A stretch of 64,000 nt of DNA from positions 62,001 to 126,000 of the forward strand of contig NZ_RSEL01000028.1 of assembly GCF_003958625.1 (NCBI RefSeq), read 5' to 3'. Source of the DNA: Tsuneonella rigui. Its GTDB lineage: Bacteria > Pseudomonadota > Alphaproteobacteria > Sphingomonadales > Sphingomonadaceae. How positions within the stretch are numbered: the first letter of the stretch is position 1; each line of letters opens with the position of its first letter. Below the pieces are notes generated by a model. That model did not search any database, was not told the DNA's origin, and saw only the letters and a program-made list of their open reading frames with translations. Both the position numbers and the translations under genes were made by a program. This document shows positions 38,143 through 47,064 of this stretch, piece by piece.

Positions 38143-39144
38143 TCAAGCCCGCGCGCTCATCAGTACTTCTTCCATGCCATCGACCCACCGCTGTTCCGAC
38201 AGGTGGTCGACCGCGAAGGCGCGGGTCAGGTCGCGCATCGTGGAGTGCGCCGCAGGATCGCGCATCACGCACTCGATCTCATACACGAAGCCCGCGATGT
38301 CGTCGGCCGGTCTCACGATCCCGCCGCCAGCGGGGATGAACTCGTCCATCGAAGAACCCTCGCAGGTCAGCACCGGGAGGCCGCACGCCATCGCCTCCGC
38401 GACCGCGAGGCTAAGACCCTCCATGCGCGAGGGGAACAGCAGCAGGTCGGCAGCGCGGTAGGCCTCGCGCAACGCCGCCTTGTCTAGCTTGCCGGGATAA
38501 TTCCCCTCCGGCCGTGGCAAGCCGGGTGGCGGTTCCGGCCCGGCGGAAATGAATTCCACCTTGTCGCCCAACGCCCCGATGATCGCGGCGACGATGTCGT
38601 AGCCTTTGCGCAGGCTGGGCTTGCCGACGAACAGCAGCTTGAGTGGATCACCCGCCTGCCGCTCGGGCGGCTCACCCGGCGAAAAGTACGCAGTATCAAC
38701 CCCGTTGTTGACCGTCACCACGTTGTCGGCGCCGAGAATCCGCTGCATCTGACGCGCCACCAGCGGGCTGACCGCCACGTTCGCGGCCGCACGCCGAACC
38801 GCCGCGCGTTCCATCGGCAGCACGAACAGCCGGTGGAAGATGCGCTGCGGCCAGCTTTTGAACGGCCTCAACCGCTCGTCATGGACTACCAGATGGCACA
38901 CCGAAACGGTCGGCAGGCCGGAGGCCGCGAATGCCGCGGCGTTCCAGCTGTTCGCGAGAACGACGTTGCCGCCCTCGGGCGGCGCAACAGGCGCCAGCCA
39001 CGGGCAATACTGGTAAAATTGCGGTACGGAATCGAGCGTCACGGTGTGCCCGCGCTCCCGCAGCCGGTCCGCTAGCACACGGGTATAAACCTCCGCGCCT
39101 GTGCCGGTCTCAACCAGTGGCATCCAGACATGAAGATCAGCCAC
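38143..39144 (-). CDS. Family 4 glycosyltransferase
   Basis: The 333-residue protein starts at GTG 39144, with GGAGG seven bases upstream. It has the GT4 layout: N-terminal acceptor domain (VWMPLVETGTGAEVYTRVLA) and a C-terminal donor domain with LKLLFVGKPSLRKGYDIVAA and FPSRMEGLSLAVAEAMACGLPVLTCEG, including the E-x7-E motif. It is transcribed towards the glycan operon and away from cpaF. It probably adds a sugar to the same surface glycan, although it is on a separate transcript. Confidence 0.9.
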   Translation of the reverse strand: MADLHVWMPLVETGTGAEVYTRVLADRLRERGHTVTLDSVPQFYQYCPWLAPVAPPEGGNVVLANSWNAAAFAASGLPTVSVCHLVVHDERLRPFKSWPQRIFHRLFVLPMERAAVRRAAANVAVSPLVARQMQRILGADNVVTVNNGVDTAYFSPGEPPERQAGDPLKLLFVGKPSLRKGYDIVAAIIGALGDKVEFISAGPEPPPGLPRPEGNYPGKLDKAALREAYRAADLLLFPSRMEGLSLAVAEAMACGLPVLTCEGSSMDEFIPAGGGIVRPADDIAGFVYEIECVMRDPAAHSTMRDLTRAFAVDHLSEQRWVDGMEEVLMSARA

Positions 39145-39326
39145 CCGCGTCCTCCGCCGGTCGGCGCGCGTTCACCGTGCAGATGCTGCTGCTCGTCACC
39201 CGTTCGACCCTCACCGGATGTCTCCGTCCCCGCCCGATCAGCGTTACCGCTCTTTAGGATTATTCAAGCTTTCGACGATATTCACCATTTCCGCAAATCG
39301 CATCTGGCCGCGTGCCGGGAGACGCG

Positions 39327-39362
39327 ATGAAATTGGAATTCGGCAGGCGCGGGGACCTCTGA
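39327..39362 (+). CDS. Eleven-codon leader ORF coupled to cpaF
   Basis: The frame MKLEFGRRGDL starts at ATG 39327, five bases after GGGAG at 39317-39321. Its TGA overlaps the cpaF ATG (TGATG at 39360-39364). cpaF itself has only a weak G-rich site inside this ORF, so ribosomes may reach cpaF by termination-reinitiation. The peptide could be regulatory or only a coupling device. The evidence is positional; there is no homology. Confidence 0.4.
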   Translation: MKLEFGRRGDL

Positions 39363-40879
39363 TGAGTGCATTCGGACGTAGGAACGGACCCGGAGGGATG
39401 GCTCCGGGGGCGCGCCCGTCGTTCGGTGTCGCGCGCCCGATGAAGGGCGGCGCCGGGGGCGCGCCGGCCGCCCCGGTTCCGGGCGGCGAACAATTCCCGC
39501 CGCTGCCGGGCGAAGCCGATCCGTTCGACGTACCCGCCCCCAACAAGGGCGACGCGATGACCCGCCTGGCGGATCGCGCGAACCAGGTCCACGACGCCAA
39601 CAGCCAGGTCGGCGGGTTCGAGGCGAGCGTCCACAAGATCAAGGAGCAGGTGCTCCCGCGCCTGCTCGAGCGCGTCGATCCCGAAGCGGCGGCGACGCTG
39701 ACCAAGGACGAGCTGTCGGAAGAATTCCGCCCGATCATCCTCGAGGTGCTCGCCGAGCTTAAGGTCACCCTCAACCGCCGCGAGCAGTTCGCGCTCGAGA
39801 AGGTGCTGATCGACGAGCTGCTCGGCTTCGGTCCACTCGAAGAGCTGCTCAACGACCCGGACGTGTCCGACATCATGGTCAACGGGCCCGACCAGACCTA
39901 CATCGAAAAGAAGGGCAAACTGCAGCTTGCCCCGATCCGCTTCCGCGACGAACAACACCTGTTCCAGATCGCCCAGCGGATCGTAAATCAGGTCGGCCGC
40001 CGCGTCGACCAGACCACGCCGCTCGCCGACGCCCGCTTGAAGGACGGCAGCCGCGTCAACGTGATCGTCCCGCCGCTGTCGCTGCGCGGCACCGCGATCT
40101 CGATTCGTAAGTTCTCCGAAAAGCCGATCACCATCGACATGCTGCGCGACTTCGGGTCGATGTCCGACAAGATGGCGACCGCGCTGAAGATCGCCGGCGC
40201 GTGCCGGATGAACATCGTCATCTCGGGCGGTACCGGCTCGGGCAAGACGACGATGCTCAACGCCCTGTCGAAGATGATCGACCCGGGCGAACGCGTGCTG
40301 ACGATCGAGGACGCGGCCGAGCTTCGCCTGCAGCAGCCGCACTGGCTGCCGCTCGAAACGCGTCCGCCGAACCTCGAAGGCCAGGGCGCGATCACCATCG
40401 GCGACCTCGTCAAGAACGCCCTGCGTATGCGCCCGGACCGGATCATCCTGGGCGAAATTCGCGGCGCGGAGGCGTTCGACCTTCTCGCGGCGATGAACAC
40501 CGGTCACGACGGTTCGATGTGCACCCTCCACGCCAACAGCGCGCGCGAGTGCCTCGGCCGTATGGAGAACATGATCCTGATGGGCGACATCAAGATCCCC
40601 AAGGAAGCCATCAGCCGCCAGATCGCGGAATCGGTCGACCTGATCGTGCAGGTGAAGCGCCTGCGCGACGGTTCGCGCCGCACCACCGGCGTGACCGAGG
40701 TGATCGGCATGGAAGGCGACGTGATCGTCACCCAGGAACTGTTCAAATTCGAGTATCTCGACGAGAGCGAGGACGGCAAGATCCTCGGCGAGTTCCGCTC
40801 TTCGGGGTTGCGTCCCTACACGCTTGAAAAGGCGCGCATGTTCGGGTTCGACCAGGCGTATCTTGAGGCCTGCCTCTAG
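39362..40879 (+). CDS. cpaF: CpaF-type secretion ATPase (Tad/Flp pilus or type II/IV secretion superfamily)
   Basis: This 505-residue ATPase begins with a flexible Gly/Pro/Ala-rich region (residues 1-60), followed by a helical domain and the VirB11/CpaF core. Walker A GGTGSGKTT lies at residues 289-297. The Asp box (LTIEDAAELRL), Walker B (RPDRIILGEIRGAEAFDLL) and His box (MNTGHDGSMCTLHANS) are complete. In Caulobacter it powers Flp pilus assembly. No other tad/cpa gene is in the window, so it is an orphan here or the rest lies elsewhere. The start at 39362 fits the family beginning MSAFGRR; an upstream in-frame start at 39218 is unlikely. Confidence 0.92.
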   Translation: MSAFGRRNGPGGMAPGARPSFGVARPMKGGAGGAPAAPVPGGEQFPPLPGEADPFDVPAPNKGDAMTRLADRANQVHDANSQVGGFEASVHKIKEQVLPRLLERVDPEAAATLTKDELSEEFRPIILEVLAELKVTLNRREQFALEKVLIDELLGFGPLEELLNDPDVSDIMVNGPDQTYIEKKGKLQLAPIRFRDEQHLFQIAQRIVNQVGRRVDQTTPLADARLKDGSRVNVIVPPLSLRGTAISIRKFSEKPITIDMLRDFGSMSDKMATALKIAGACRMNIVISGGTGSGKTTMLNALSKMIDPGERVLTIEDAAELRLQQPHWLPLETRPPNLEGQGAITIGDLVKNALRMRPDRIILGEIRGAEAFDLLAAMNTGHDGSMCTLHANSARECLGRMENMILMGDIKIPKEAISRQIAESVDLIVQVKRLRDGSRRTTGVTEVIGMEGDVIVTQELFKFEYLDESEDGKILGEFRSSGLRPYTLEKARMFGFDQAYLEACL

Positions 40880-40979
40880 CAGCCATAGCCTCCGGGCAAC
40901 GGCGGCACGCCATTTTTAATCGTTAGGCGTCGGCTTTCTACAACGCGCCGGGCGCGGTTGCGCGTATCTGCGCCGGGCC

Positions 40980-41132
40980 ATGAACGCCCCGACGAACTTC
41001 ACTGCCTTCAACGCCCCGGACCGCGCGCGAGAGGAAGCGGCTGCCCGCTACCGCAGCGCGCGCCGGCGCCACTTCGAGGCGCTTTTGCTGCGTTCGTTCG
41101 ATGGCATGCGCGCGCGCAGTCGCGCCGCCTAG
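40980..41132 (+). CDS. Small basic protein, 50 residues, function unknown
   Basis: The frame from ATG 40980 encodes MNAPTNFTAFNAPDRAREEA followed by a basic helix (YRSARRRHFEALLLRSFDGM) and a short tail. It is the only plausible gene between cpaF and the small membrane protein. Its TAG overlaps the TAG of the convergent gene by two bases. No ribosome site is obvious. Composition (charged helix, no low-complexity run) argues for a real small protein, but the case is modest. Confidence 0.4.
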   Translation: MNAPTNFTAFNAPDRAREEAAARYRSARRRHFEALLLRSFDGMRARSRAA

Positions 41133-41359
41133 CCTTTCAGCAAGCCGGGCACGCCGAGCCCGAGCAACGTAAGCCCGATCACCGACAGGACCAGGAATAC
41201 CCCGGTCCACGGCACCCAGCCCACCCGGTCGATGCGCGCGCGTTTGATCCGGCGTCCTTCGGCGATCCGCGCCACGCCCGCTAGCACGAGGCACAGCACA
41301 CCCGCCGCCGCCGCGAGCTGGGCGTTGTTCGCGAACAGCAGGGCGTCGGACAGCTTCAC
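41129..41359 (-). CDS. Small two-helix membrane protein
   Basis: From GTG 41359 the product has 76 residues with two hydrophobic helices (LAAAAGVLCLVLAGVARIA and WTGVFLVLSVIGLTLLGLG) joined by a basic loop (EGRRIKRARIDR). A GTG at 41413 in the same frame would extend it by 18 residues but would overlap the start of the divergent transporter. No family is recognised with confidence. The arrangement resembles small inner-membrane proteins of unknown role. Confidence 0.55.
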   Translation of the reverse strand: MKLSDALLFANNAQLAAAAGVLCLVLAGVARIAEGRRIKRARIDRVGWVPWTGVFLVLSVIGLTLLGLGVPGLLKG

Positions 41360-41415
41360 GCGCGGCAATATGGGATGCGTTGCGCCGCTCGCCAGCCCTC
41401 GTATGGAGCACACTC

Positions 41416-42324
41416 GTGGCTGAGCCCATTCGATACCATCGCCCGCAGATGGCGTTGCTGATCCGATTGGGCGCGGCGTTCGTGCTCTCGATCATGCTGG
41501 TTTTCGTGAAGCTGGTCACCCAATCGGGCGTCTCGCTGACCGAGACACTGTTCTGGCGGCAGCTGCCGACGGTGCCGATCCTGTTGCTATGGTTCGGCAC
41601 GCGCGGGGAGCTCGCGACGCTCGGCAGCACCCGCCTCAAGGCGCACGCCGGGCGCGCGATGACCGGTCTCGCCGGGATGTTCCTCAACTTCGGCGCGGTG
41701 ACGCTGCTGCCGCTGGCGGTGGCGACCACCTTCAACTTCACCTCGGCGATCTGGGCGGTGGTGCTGTCGGCCTTGCTGCTCAAGGAGAAGATCGGCCCGT
41801 GGCGATGGGGCGCGGTCCTGCTGGGGTTCGCCGGAGTGCTGGTAATGGCGCAGCCCGCCGGCGGACACGTCCCGCCGTTCGGCGCCGCGGTGGCACTCGG
41901 CGCGGCATTCATGATCGCGCTGATCTCGATTCAGATCCGCGACCTCGCGCAGACCGAGCATCCGCTGACGATCGTGTTCTGGTTCGCCGCCTTCAGCGTG
42001 GTGCCGCTGGCGGCTGCGATGCCGTTCGTAATGAGCGGGCACACGGCCTACCAGTGGACGCTCCTCGGCGGGCTCGCAATGTTCGGCTTGCTTGGGCAGT
42101 TCCTGCTGACGGCGGCGCTGCGCTTCGGCGCAGTCGCGAGCGTGATCGTGATGGATTATTCCTCGCTTATCTGGGCGACGCTGTTCGGGTGGTGGGTGTT
42201 CGACCGCTTGCCGCCGGCCACCACCTGGCTAGGCGCGCCGCTGATCGTGGGCGCGGGACTGCTGATCGCTTGGCGCGAACATCGCCTGAGCTTGCAGAAG
42301 GCGAGGGCGATGGTGGGCGAGTAG
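41416..42324 (+). CDS. EamA/DMT-superfamily transporter
   Basis: This 302-residue protein has ten predicted helices arranged as two EamA repeats. The first repeat contains FNFTSAIWAVVLSALLLKEKIG and the second VMDYSSLIWATLFGWWVFD, the two conserved ends. Start GTG 41416 is favoured by GGAG at 41405-41408; ATG 41449 is an alternative that would shorten the N-terminus by 11 residues. DMT transporters export amino acids, nucleosides or other metabolites; the substrate is not readable. Confidence 0.88.
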   Translation: MAEPIRYHRPQMALLIRLGAAFVLSIMLVFVKLVTQSGVSLTETLFWRQLPTVPILLLWFGTRGELATLGSTRLKAHAGRAMTGLAGMFLNFGAVTLLPLAVATTFNFTSAIWAVVLSALLLKEKIGPWRWGAVLLGFAGVLVMAQPAGGHVPPFGAAVALGAAFMIALISIQIRDLAQTEHPLTIVFWFAAFSVVPLAAAMPFVMSGHTAYQWTLLGGLAMFGLLGQFLLTAALRFGAVASVIVMDYSSLIWATLFGWWVFDRLPPATTWLGAPLIVGAGLLIAWREHRLSLQKARAMVGE

Positions 42325-42420
42325 GAACCCGATCACGCCTGCTACGTTGATGATCCTGTTCAGTTTTTCGCCAACGGGCCGCTCGAGAGCCCTTCGCGGT
42401 CGCACGCAGCGCCCGTCGGT

Positions 42421-42906
42421 TCAGCCGGCGGGCGTTTTGCGTTTGCGCGTCCACCCGCCCGGCCCTCGCGCGCGCCGCTCGCGCACGATGAGGTAGAGCA
42501 GCAGGCCGACCGGCCCGGCAAGGAAGGTCAGCAGCAGGATTGGCGCCTGCGTCAGCCGCGCGAAGCCCTTGTGGTCGGCATCGCGCGCGATCCACAGGCC
42601 GGTGAACAGGTCCAATGCAAGGTAGTGCGTCCACCCGACCACGAGCCCGCCGTCCGAGCGGAAGAACGGCTTGAGCCCCGCTACCGAATAATTGGCTAGG
42701 TTCGGCGGCGGCACCCCTGCTTCGCGAACCGGGTCGACCCAGCCGGCGAACAGCGCGACGAAGCTCGCGGCATAAACCAAGCACAGCAGCCCGACGCCGA
42801 GGTACAGCACGATCGCGAGCGGCGCGGGCCGGCGTGGGGCCAGGATCAGCAGCGCCCACGCGACCAGCGCCACGCCATTGGTGAACGAGAACAGCGCTTG
42901 CCACAT
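42421..42906 (-). CDS. ABA4-like membrane protein (DUF4281)
   Basis: The 161-residue protein has four hydrophobic helices and the family block GWTHYLALDLFTGLWIARDA near residues 91-110, then LLLTFLAGPVGLLLYLIVR. Plant ABA4 acts in neoxanthin formation. Bacterial relatives are common in pigmented bacteria, including sphingomonads, and may touch carotenoid metabolism, but their reaction is not established. It starts 10 bases after gcvPB on the same strand and may be the last gene of the gcv operon. Confidence 0.8.
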   Translation of the reverse strand: MWQALFSFTNGVALVAWALLILAPRRPAPLAIVLYLGVGLLCLVYAASFVALFAGWVDPVREAGVPPPNLANYSVAGLKPFFRSDGGLVVGWTHYLALDLFTGLWIARDADHKGFARLTQAPILLLTFLAGPVGLLLYLIVRERRARGPGGWTRKRKTPAG

Positions 42907-42916
42907 GGGCGCGGCT

Positions 42917-44512
42917 TCAGCTCCCGCCTTGCTCGCTCAGCGTCGGCGTGCCGGCGGGAGCGAGCGGACCATCCCACGCCAGCACCGGCTTCCTCGCCGC
43001 GAGCGTCTCGTCGAGGCGGCGGCGAGGTGCGAAGTGCGGCGCGGTCTTCAAGCTCTCGTCTCCGCTGCGCGCCCGTTCGGCCAGGCTGCGCAGCGCGAGG
43101 ATCAATTGGTCGAGGCCCGCCTTGCTCTCGGTCTCGGTCGGTTCGACCAGCATCGCGCCGTGGACCACCAGCGGGAAATACATCGTCATCGGGTGGAAGC
43201 CCTCGTCGATCATCCCCTTGGCGAGATCGAGCGTGGAGAGCCCTTCGGCGAAGTCTTTGTCCGAAAATAGCGCTTCGTGCATGCACGGGCCGCTCGCACC
43301 GAACGGCGCGTCGAGCAGGTCCTCGCACGACCGCAGGATGTAATTGGCGTTGAGCACCGCGTCGCCCGACGCCTGCCGCAGCCCGTCCGCCCCGTGGCTG
43401 AGGATATAGGCGAGCGCGCGGGTGAACATCCCCATCTGCCCGTGGAACGCGCACATGCGGCCGAAGGTGTGCGGATGCTCCGCGCCCGCGTTTTCCTCTT
43501 CGATCAGTTCCACCGTGCCGTCGGCACGCCGAGTGACGAACGGCAGTGGGGCATAAGGCGCGAGCGCCTCGGACAGCACCACCGGTCCCGAGCCCGGCCC
43601 TCCGCCGCCGTGCGGCGTGGAAAAGGTTTTGTGCAGGTTGATGTGCATCGCATCGATGCCGAGATCACCCGGCCGCACGCGCCCGACGATCGCGTTGAAG
43701 TTCGCCCCGTCGCAATAGACCAGCCCGCCCGCGGCGTGGACCGCGTCCGAGATCGCCTTCATGTCGCGCTCGAACAAGCCGCAGGTGTTGGGGTTGGTGA
43801 TCATCACCCCCGCCACGTCCGGCCCGAGCCGCGCCTTCAATGCTTCAAGATCAACCCGCCCCTCGGCGGTCGCGGGGATGTTCTCCACTCGGTAGCCCGC
43901 GAAGGCGGCGGTCGCCGGGTTGGTGCCGTGCGCGCTTTCGGGCACCAGGATCACCTCGCGCGGATCGCCGCGGGCTTCGAGCGCGGCGCGGATGCAGAGG
44001 ATGCCGCACAACTCGCCATGGGCGCCGGCTTTCGGCGTCATCGCCACGCCGTGCATGCCGGTAAGCTCGATCAGCCAGACCGCCAGCTCGTTGATTACCT
44101 CGAGCGCGCCGCGGACGGTGTCGACCGGCTGCAGCGGGTGCACATCGAGGAAGCCCGGCATCCGCGCGACCTTCTCGTTGAGGCGCGGGTTGTGCTTCAT
44201 CGTGCAACTGCCGAGCGGGAAGAGCCCGAGGTCGATCGCGTAGTTCTGCCGGCTGAGGCGGGTGTAGTGGCGGATCGTCTCGGGCTCCGACAGTCCCGGC
44301 AGGCCGATCTCGCTCTCACGCGCCATGCCGCCGAGGCGGTTCGCGCGAGTGCTCGGTTCGGGCAGGTCGACGCCGCAGGTGTGCGTGTTGCCGATCTCGA
44401 AGATCAGCGGCTCTTCCAGCATCAGCGCGCGATTGCCGGTGGCGGTGCCGCCGCCATCGCGCCGGTCGAGGGTCATGGTCGGCCGCCAGCCGCTCTGGTT
44501 GGGGGCGTTCAT
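42917..44512 (-). CDS. gcvPB: Glycine dehydrogenase (decarboxylating) subunit 2, P-protein
   Basis: GcvPB carries the PLP site of the glycine cleavage P-protein, which decarboxylates glycine and passes the aminomethyl group to GcvH. The 531-residue protein has the PLP lysine in INLHKTFSTPHGGGGPGSG (Lys295). An upstream block YAIDLGLFPLGSCTMKHNPR is also typical. The start overlaps the gcvPA stop by 4 bases. Confidence 0.96.
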   Translation of the reverse strand: MNAPNQSGWRPTMTLDRRDGGGTATGNRALMLEEPLIFEIGNTHTCGVDLPEPSTRANRLGGMARESEIGLPGLSEPETIRHYTRLSRQNYAIDLGLFPLGSCTMKHNPRLNEKVARMPGFLDVHPLQPVDTVRGALEVINELAVWLIELTGMHGVAMTPKAGAHGELCGILCIRAALEARGDPREVILVPESAHGTNPATAAFAGYRVENIPATAEGRVDLEALKARLGPDVAGVMITNPNTCGLFERDMKAISDAVHAAGGLVYCDGANFNAIVGRVRPGDLGIDAMHINLHKTFSTPHGGGGPGSGPVVLSEALAPYAPLPFVTRRADGTVELIEEENAGAEHPHTFGRMCAFHGQMGMFTRALAYILSHGADGLRQASGDAVLNANYILRSCEDLLDAPFGASGPCMHEALFSDKDFAEGLSTLDLAKGMIDEGFHPMTMYFPLVVHGAMLVEPTETESKAGLDQLILALRSLAERARSGDESLKTAPHFAPRRRLDETLAARKPVLAWDGPLAPAGTPTLSEQGGS

Positions 44513-45870
44513 TGCACGGCCTCCTCAAGAGCTGAGGCAAGGGTTTCGATGTCCTCCTCGCTGGCGGTTTCGGTCACCGCGACAACCAACCCTCGGGCGA
44601 GCGCATCAGCGCCGGGGTAGAGTCGGCCTAGCGAAACGCCGGCCAGCACCTTTTTGTCCGCGAGTTCGCGGACGATCGGGCGCGCGTCGGTCGGCAGCAT
44701 CACGGTGACCTCGTTGAAGAAGCTGTCGTTGAGCACCTCCACTCCCGGTATCTTCGACAGCCGGTCCGCAGCGAGACAGGCGAGGCGGTGATTCTCCGCC
44801 GCCAGCTTTCGCAAGCCAGCCTCGCCCAAGAGCGTCAGGTGAATCGTGAACGCCAGCGCGCATAACCCGGAGTTGGTGCAGATGTTGCTGGTCGCCTTCT
44901 CTCGGCGGATGTGCTGCTCGCGGGTCGAGAGGGTAAGAACGAACCCGCGCTTGCCCTCGGCATCGACGGTCTCGCCGCACAGCCGGCCCGGCATCTGCCG
45001 CACGTGCTTGGGATCGCGCACCGCGAACAGCCCGAGATAGGGCCCGCCAAACTGCAGCCCGACGCCGAGCGACTGCCCCTCGCCCACCACGATGTCCGCG
45101 CCGAGCTCGCCCGGCGATTTGATCGCCCCCAGCGCCACCGGTTCGGTGTTGACCGCGATCAGCAGCGCGCCCTTGGCGTGCGCCGCCTCGGCGATCGCCG
45201 CGAGATCGGGGAGGCGGCCGAGGATGTCGGGATACTGCACCACCACGCAGCTCGTTTGATCGTCTATCCGCGCGATCAGCGCGTCGTTGTCGGGCGCAGC
45301 CTGCAGGGTCGGCAGCGCGTCGGCAATCTCGTCGCCGGTGAACTTGGCCATCGTCTTAGCGGTTTGCACGTAGTGCGGGTGCAGCCCGCCCGAGACCACC
45401 GCGCGACGCCGCTTGGTCACCCGCCCCGCCATCGCGATCGCTTCCCAGCACGCGGTCGAGCCGTCGTACATCGAGGCATTCGCCACCGCGCAGCCATAGA
45501 GCCGCGCGACCTGGCTCTGGAACTCGAACAGCATTTGCAGCGTGCCCTGCGCGATTTCCGGCTGGTAGGGCGTGTAGGCGGTCAGGAACTCGCCGCGCTG
45601 GATCAGGTGATCGACCGTCGCCGGCACGTGATGGCGATAGGCCCCCGCACCACAAAAGAACGCGGCGTCGGCGGCCGCGAGGTTCTTCTTGGAGAGCCGC
45701 CGCATATGCTGCTCGACCGCCATCTCGCTGGCATGGAGCGGCAGCACCCCGATCGGCGCCTTCAGGTAGTGCTCGTCAGCGACATCGGCGAACAGGGCGT
45801 CAACATCGGACGCGCCGATCACGCTCAGCATCTCGCCGCGGTCGGCGTCGGTCAGGGGCAGGTAGCGCAT
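44509..45870 (-). CDS. gcvPA: Glycine dehydrogenase (decarboxylating) subunit 1, P-protein
   Basis: This 453-residue subunit forms the split P-protein with GcvPB. The start MRYLPLTDADRGEMLSVIG at 45870 is the family start; the longer frame runs into the upstream gene. Characteristic blocks are YTPYQPEIAQGTLQMLFEFQS, VANASMYDGSTACWEA and REKATSNICTNSGLCALA. The gene begins 4 bases after the stop of the glycosyltransferase-like gene. Confidence 0.96.
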   Translation of the reverse strand: MRYLPLTDADRGEMLSVIGASDVDALFADVADEHYLKAPIGVLPLHASEMAVEQHMRRLSKKNLAAADAAFFCGAGAYRHHVPATVDHLIQRGEFLTAYTPYQPEIAQGTLQMLFEFQSQVARLYGCAVANASMYDGSTACWEAIAMAGRVTKRRRAVVSGGLHPHYVQTAKTMAKFTGDEIADALPTLQAAPDNDALIARIDDQTSCVVVQYPDILGRLPDLAAIAEAAHAKGALLIAVNTEPVALGAIKSPGELGADIVVGEGQSLGVGLQFGGPYLGLFAVRDPKHVRQMPGRLCGETVDAEGKRGFVLTLSTREQHIRREKATSNICTNSGLCALAFTIHLTLLGEAGLRKLAAENHRLACLAADRLSKIPGVEVLNDSFFNEVTVMLPTDARPIVRELADKKVLAGVSLGRLYPGADALARGLVVAVTETASEEDIETLASALEEAVQ

Positions 45871-45874
45871 CTGG

Positions 45875-46696
45875 TCAGGTCTCTGCGTTGGAAAGGGTGG
45901 CGGCGAGCCGCGCGATTTCAGGGATCGAGCCGGTGAAGGCCATGTTGCCGACGTGGGCGAGCTCGATCCACGGGACGAGCCACACTTGCAGGCCGGCGGC
46001 TCGCACCCGGCGGCAAAAGGCGTAGTCTTCGGACAGGTACGCGCCCGTCTGGTCGATCGCGGTATCGAACAGCGCAACCACGCGCTCGCCGAGGCCGAAC
46101 GCACGGCGCGCCTCGGGCGACGGGGTGAAGGCGAGCTCGGGATGGGCCGCGCCCAACTGTTCCAGCGCCGCCCGCGACACCATCATGAAAGCGCTACCGA
46201 GGTCATCGACCACTTGGGGCGCATCGAGCCTAAGCTCACCCTCGCCCGGCGCGAGGTTCACTGCCACCGGGCTCGCCACGCGGGCAAGTGGCAGCGCTGC
46301 GTCAGCGCGGGCGGTGTTGCCGACCCGCTCCCAGTCGATCCGCTTGTGCGCGCCGGCCGCGCCAATGACCTCGTGCTTGCCGGTGGTCTGCAGCGAAAGC
46401 AGCGTCATGACGTCGGCCGCGGCGAAGCCCATGTCGGCGTCGATCATCATCAGGTGATCGCAGTCCGACTGCAGGAACGCGCCCGCGATATACGCCCGCG
46501 CGTGCGCGATGCTCGCCTGGTTGGTGATCAGGTTGAGCGACAGTGCGACGCCCGCCTCGCGGCACTTCAGCGCCAGTTCTACCAGCCCGCGCGTGTACAG
46601 CGCGTGGCACATCCCCTCATACATCGGGGTCGCGACCATCAGCCGCTTGCCCGCCAGCGCGCCCGCCGCGGGAGAAGGCGCGCTCGGCTGGGTCAC
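45875..46696 (-). CDS. GT-A-fold glycosyltransferase-like protein inserted in the gcv operon
   Basis: The GTG start at 46696 overlaps the gcvH stop (GTGA), giving 273 residues. The fold is GT2-like: [19 protein letters not shown] at the start, and a metal-binding DXD in [17 protein letters not shown] near residues 80-96. A second acidic patch is [18 protein letters not shown]. Both would bind a nucleotide sugar and metal. Nothing known in glycine cleavage needs a glycosyltransferase. The tight 4-base spacing on both sides shows that it is an established member of the operon rather than a recent insertion. The acceptor is unknown. Confidence 0.75.
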   Translation of the reverse strand: MTQPSAPSPAAGALAGKRLMVATPMYEGMCHALYTRGLVELALKCREAGVALSLNLITNQASIAHARAYIAGAFLQSDCDHLMMIDADMGFAAADVMTLLSLQTTGKHEVIGAAGAHKRIDWERVGNTARADAALPLARVASPVAVNLAPGEGELRLDAPQVVDDLGSAFMMVSRAALEQLGAAHPELAFTPSPEARRAFGLGERVVALFDTAIDQTGAYLSEDYAFCRRVRAAGLQVWLVPWIELAHVGNMAFTGSIPEIARLAATLSNAET

Positions 46697-47064
46697 AGCC
46701 CGGCGACGAAGTCCTTGTAGGCGCTCTCGTCCATCAGGCCGTCGAGCTCGCCGGTGTCGGCGATGGTCAGCTTGAAGAACCAGCCGTCGCCCTCGGGGGC
46801 GGAGTTGACCAGCGCGGGATCGTCCTCGAGCGCGGGGTTGCCCTCGGTGACGATGCCGCTGACGGGCGAATAGACGTCGCTCGCCGCCTTGACGCTTTCG
46901 ACTACCGCGGCCTCGCCGCCCTTGGTGACCGAGGCGCCCTCGCCCGGCACTTCGACGAACACGATGTCGCCCAACTGGCTCTGCGCGTAGTCGGTGATGC
47001 CGACGGTCGCGGTCGAGCCGTCGACTTCGATCCATTCATGGTCTTCGGTGAAGTAGCGGGTCAT
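46693..47064 (-). CDS. gcvH: Glycine cleavage system H protein
   Basis: The 123-residue lipoyl carrier shuttles the aminomethyl group between P-protein, GcvT and the L-protein. The lipoyl lysine is Lys59 in [14 protein letters not shown]. The start overlaps the gcvT stop by 4 bases and the stop overlaps the glycosyltransferase-like start by 4 bases. Confidence 0.97.
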   Translation of the reverse strand: MTRYFTEDHEWIEVDGSTATVGITDYAQSQLGDIVFVEVPGEGASVTKGGEAAVVESVKAASDVYSPVSGIVTEGNPALEDDPALVNSAPEGDGWFFKLTIADTGELDGLMDESAYKDFVAGL

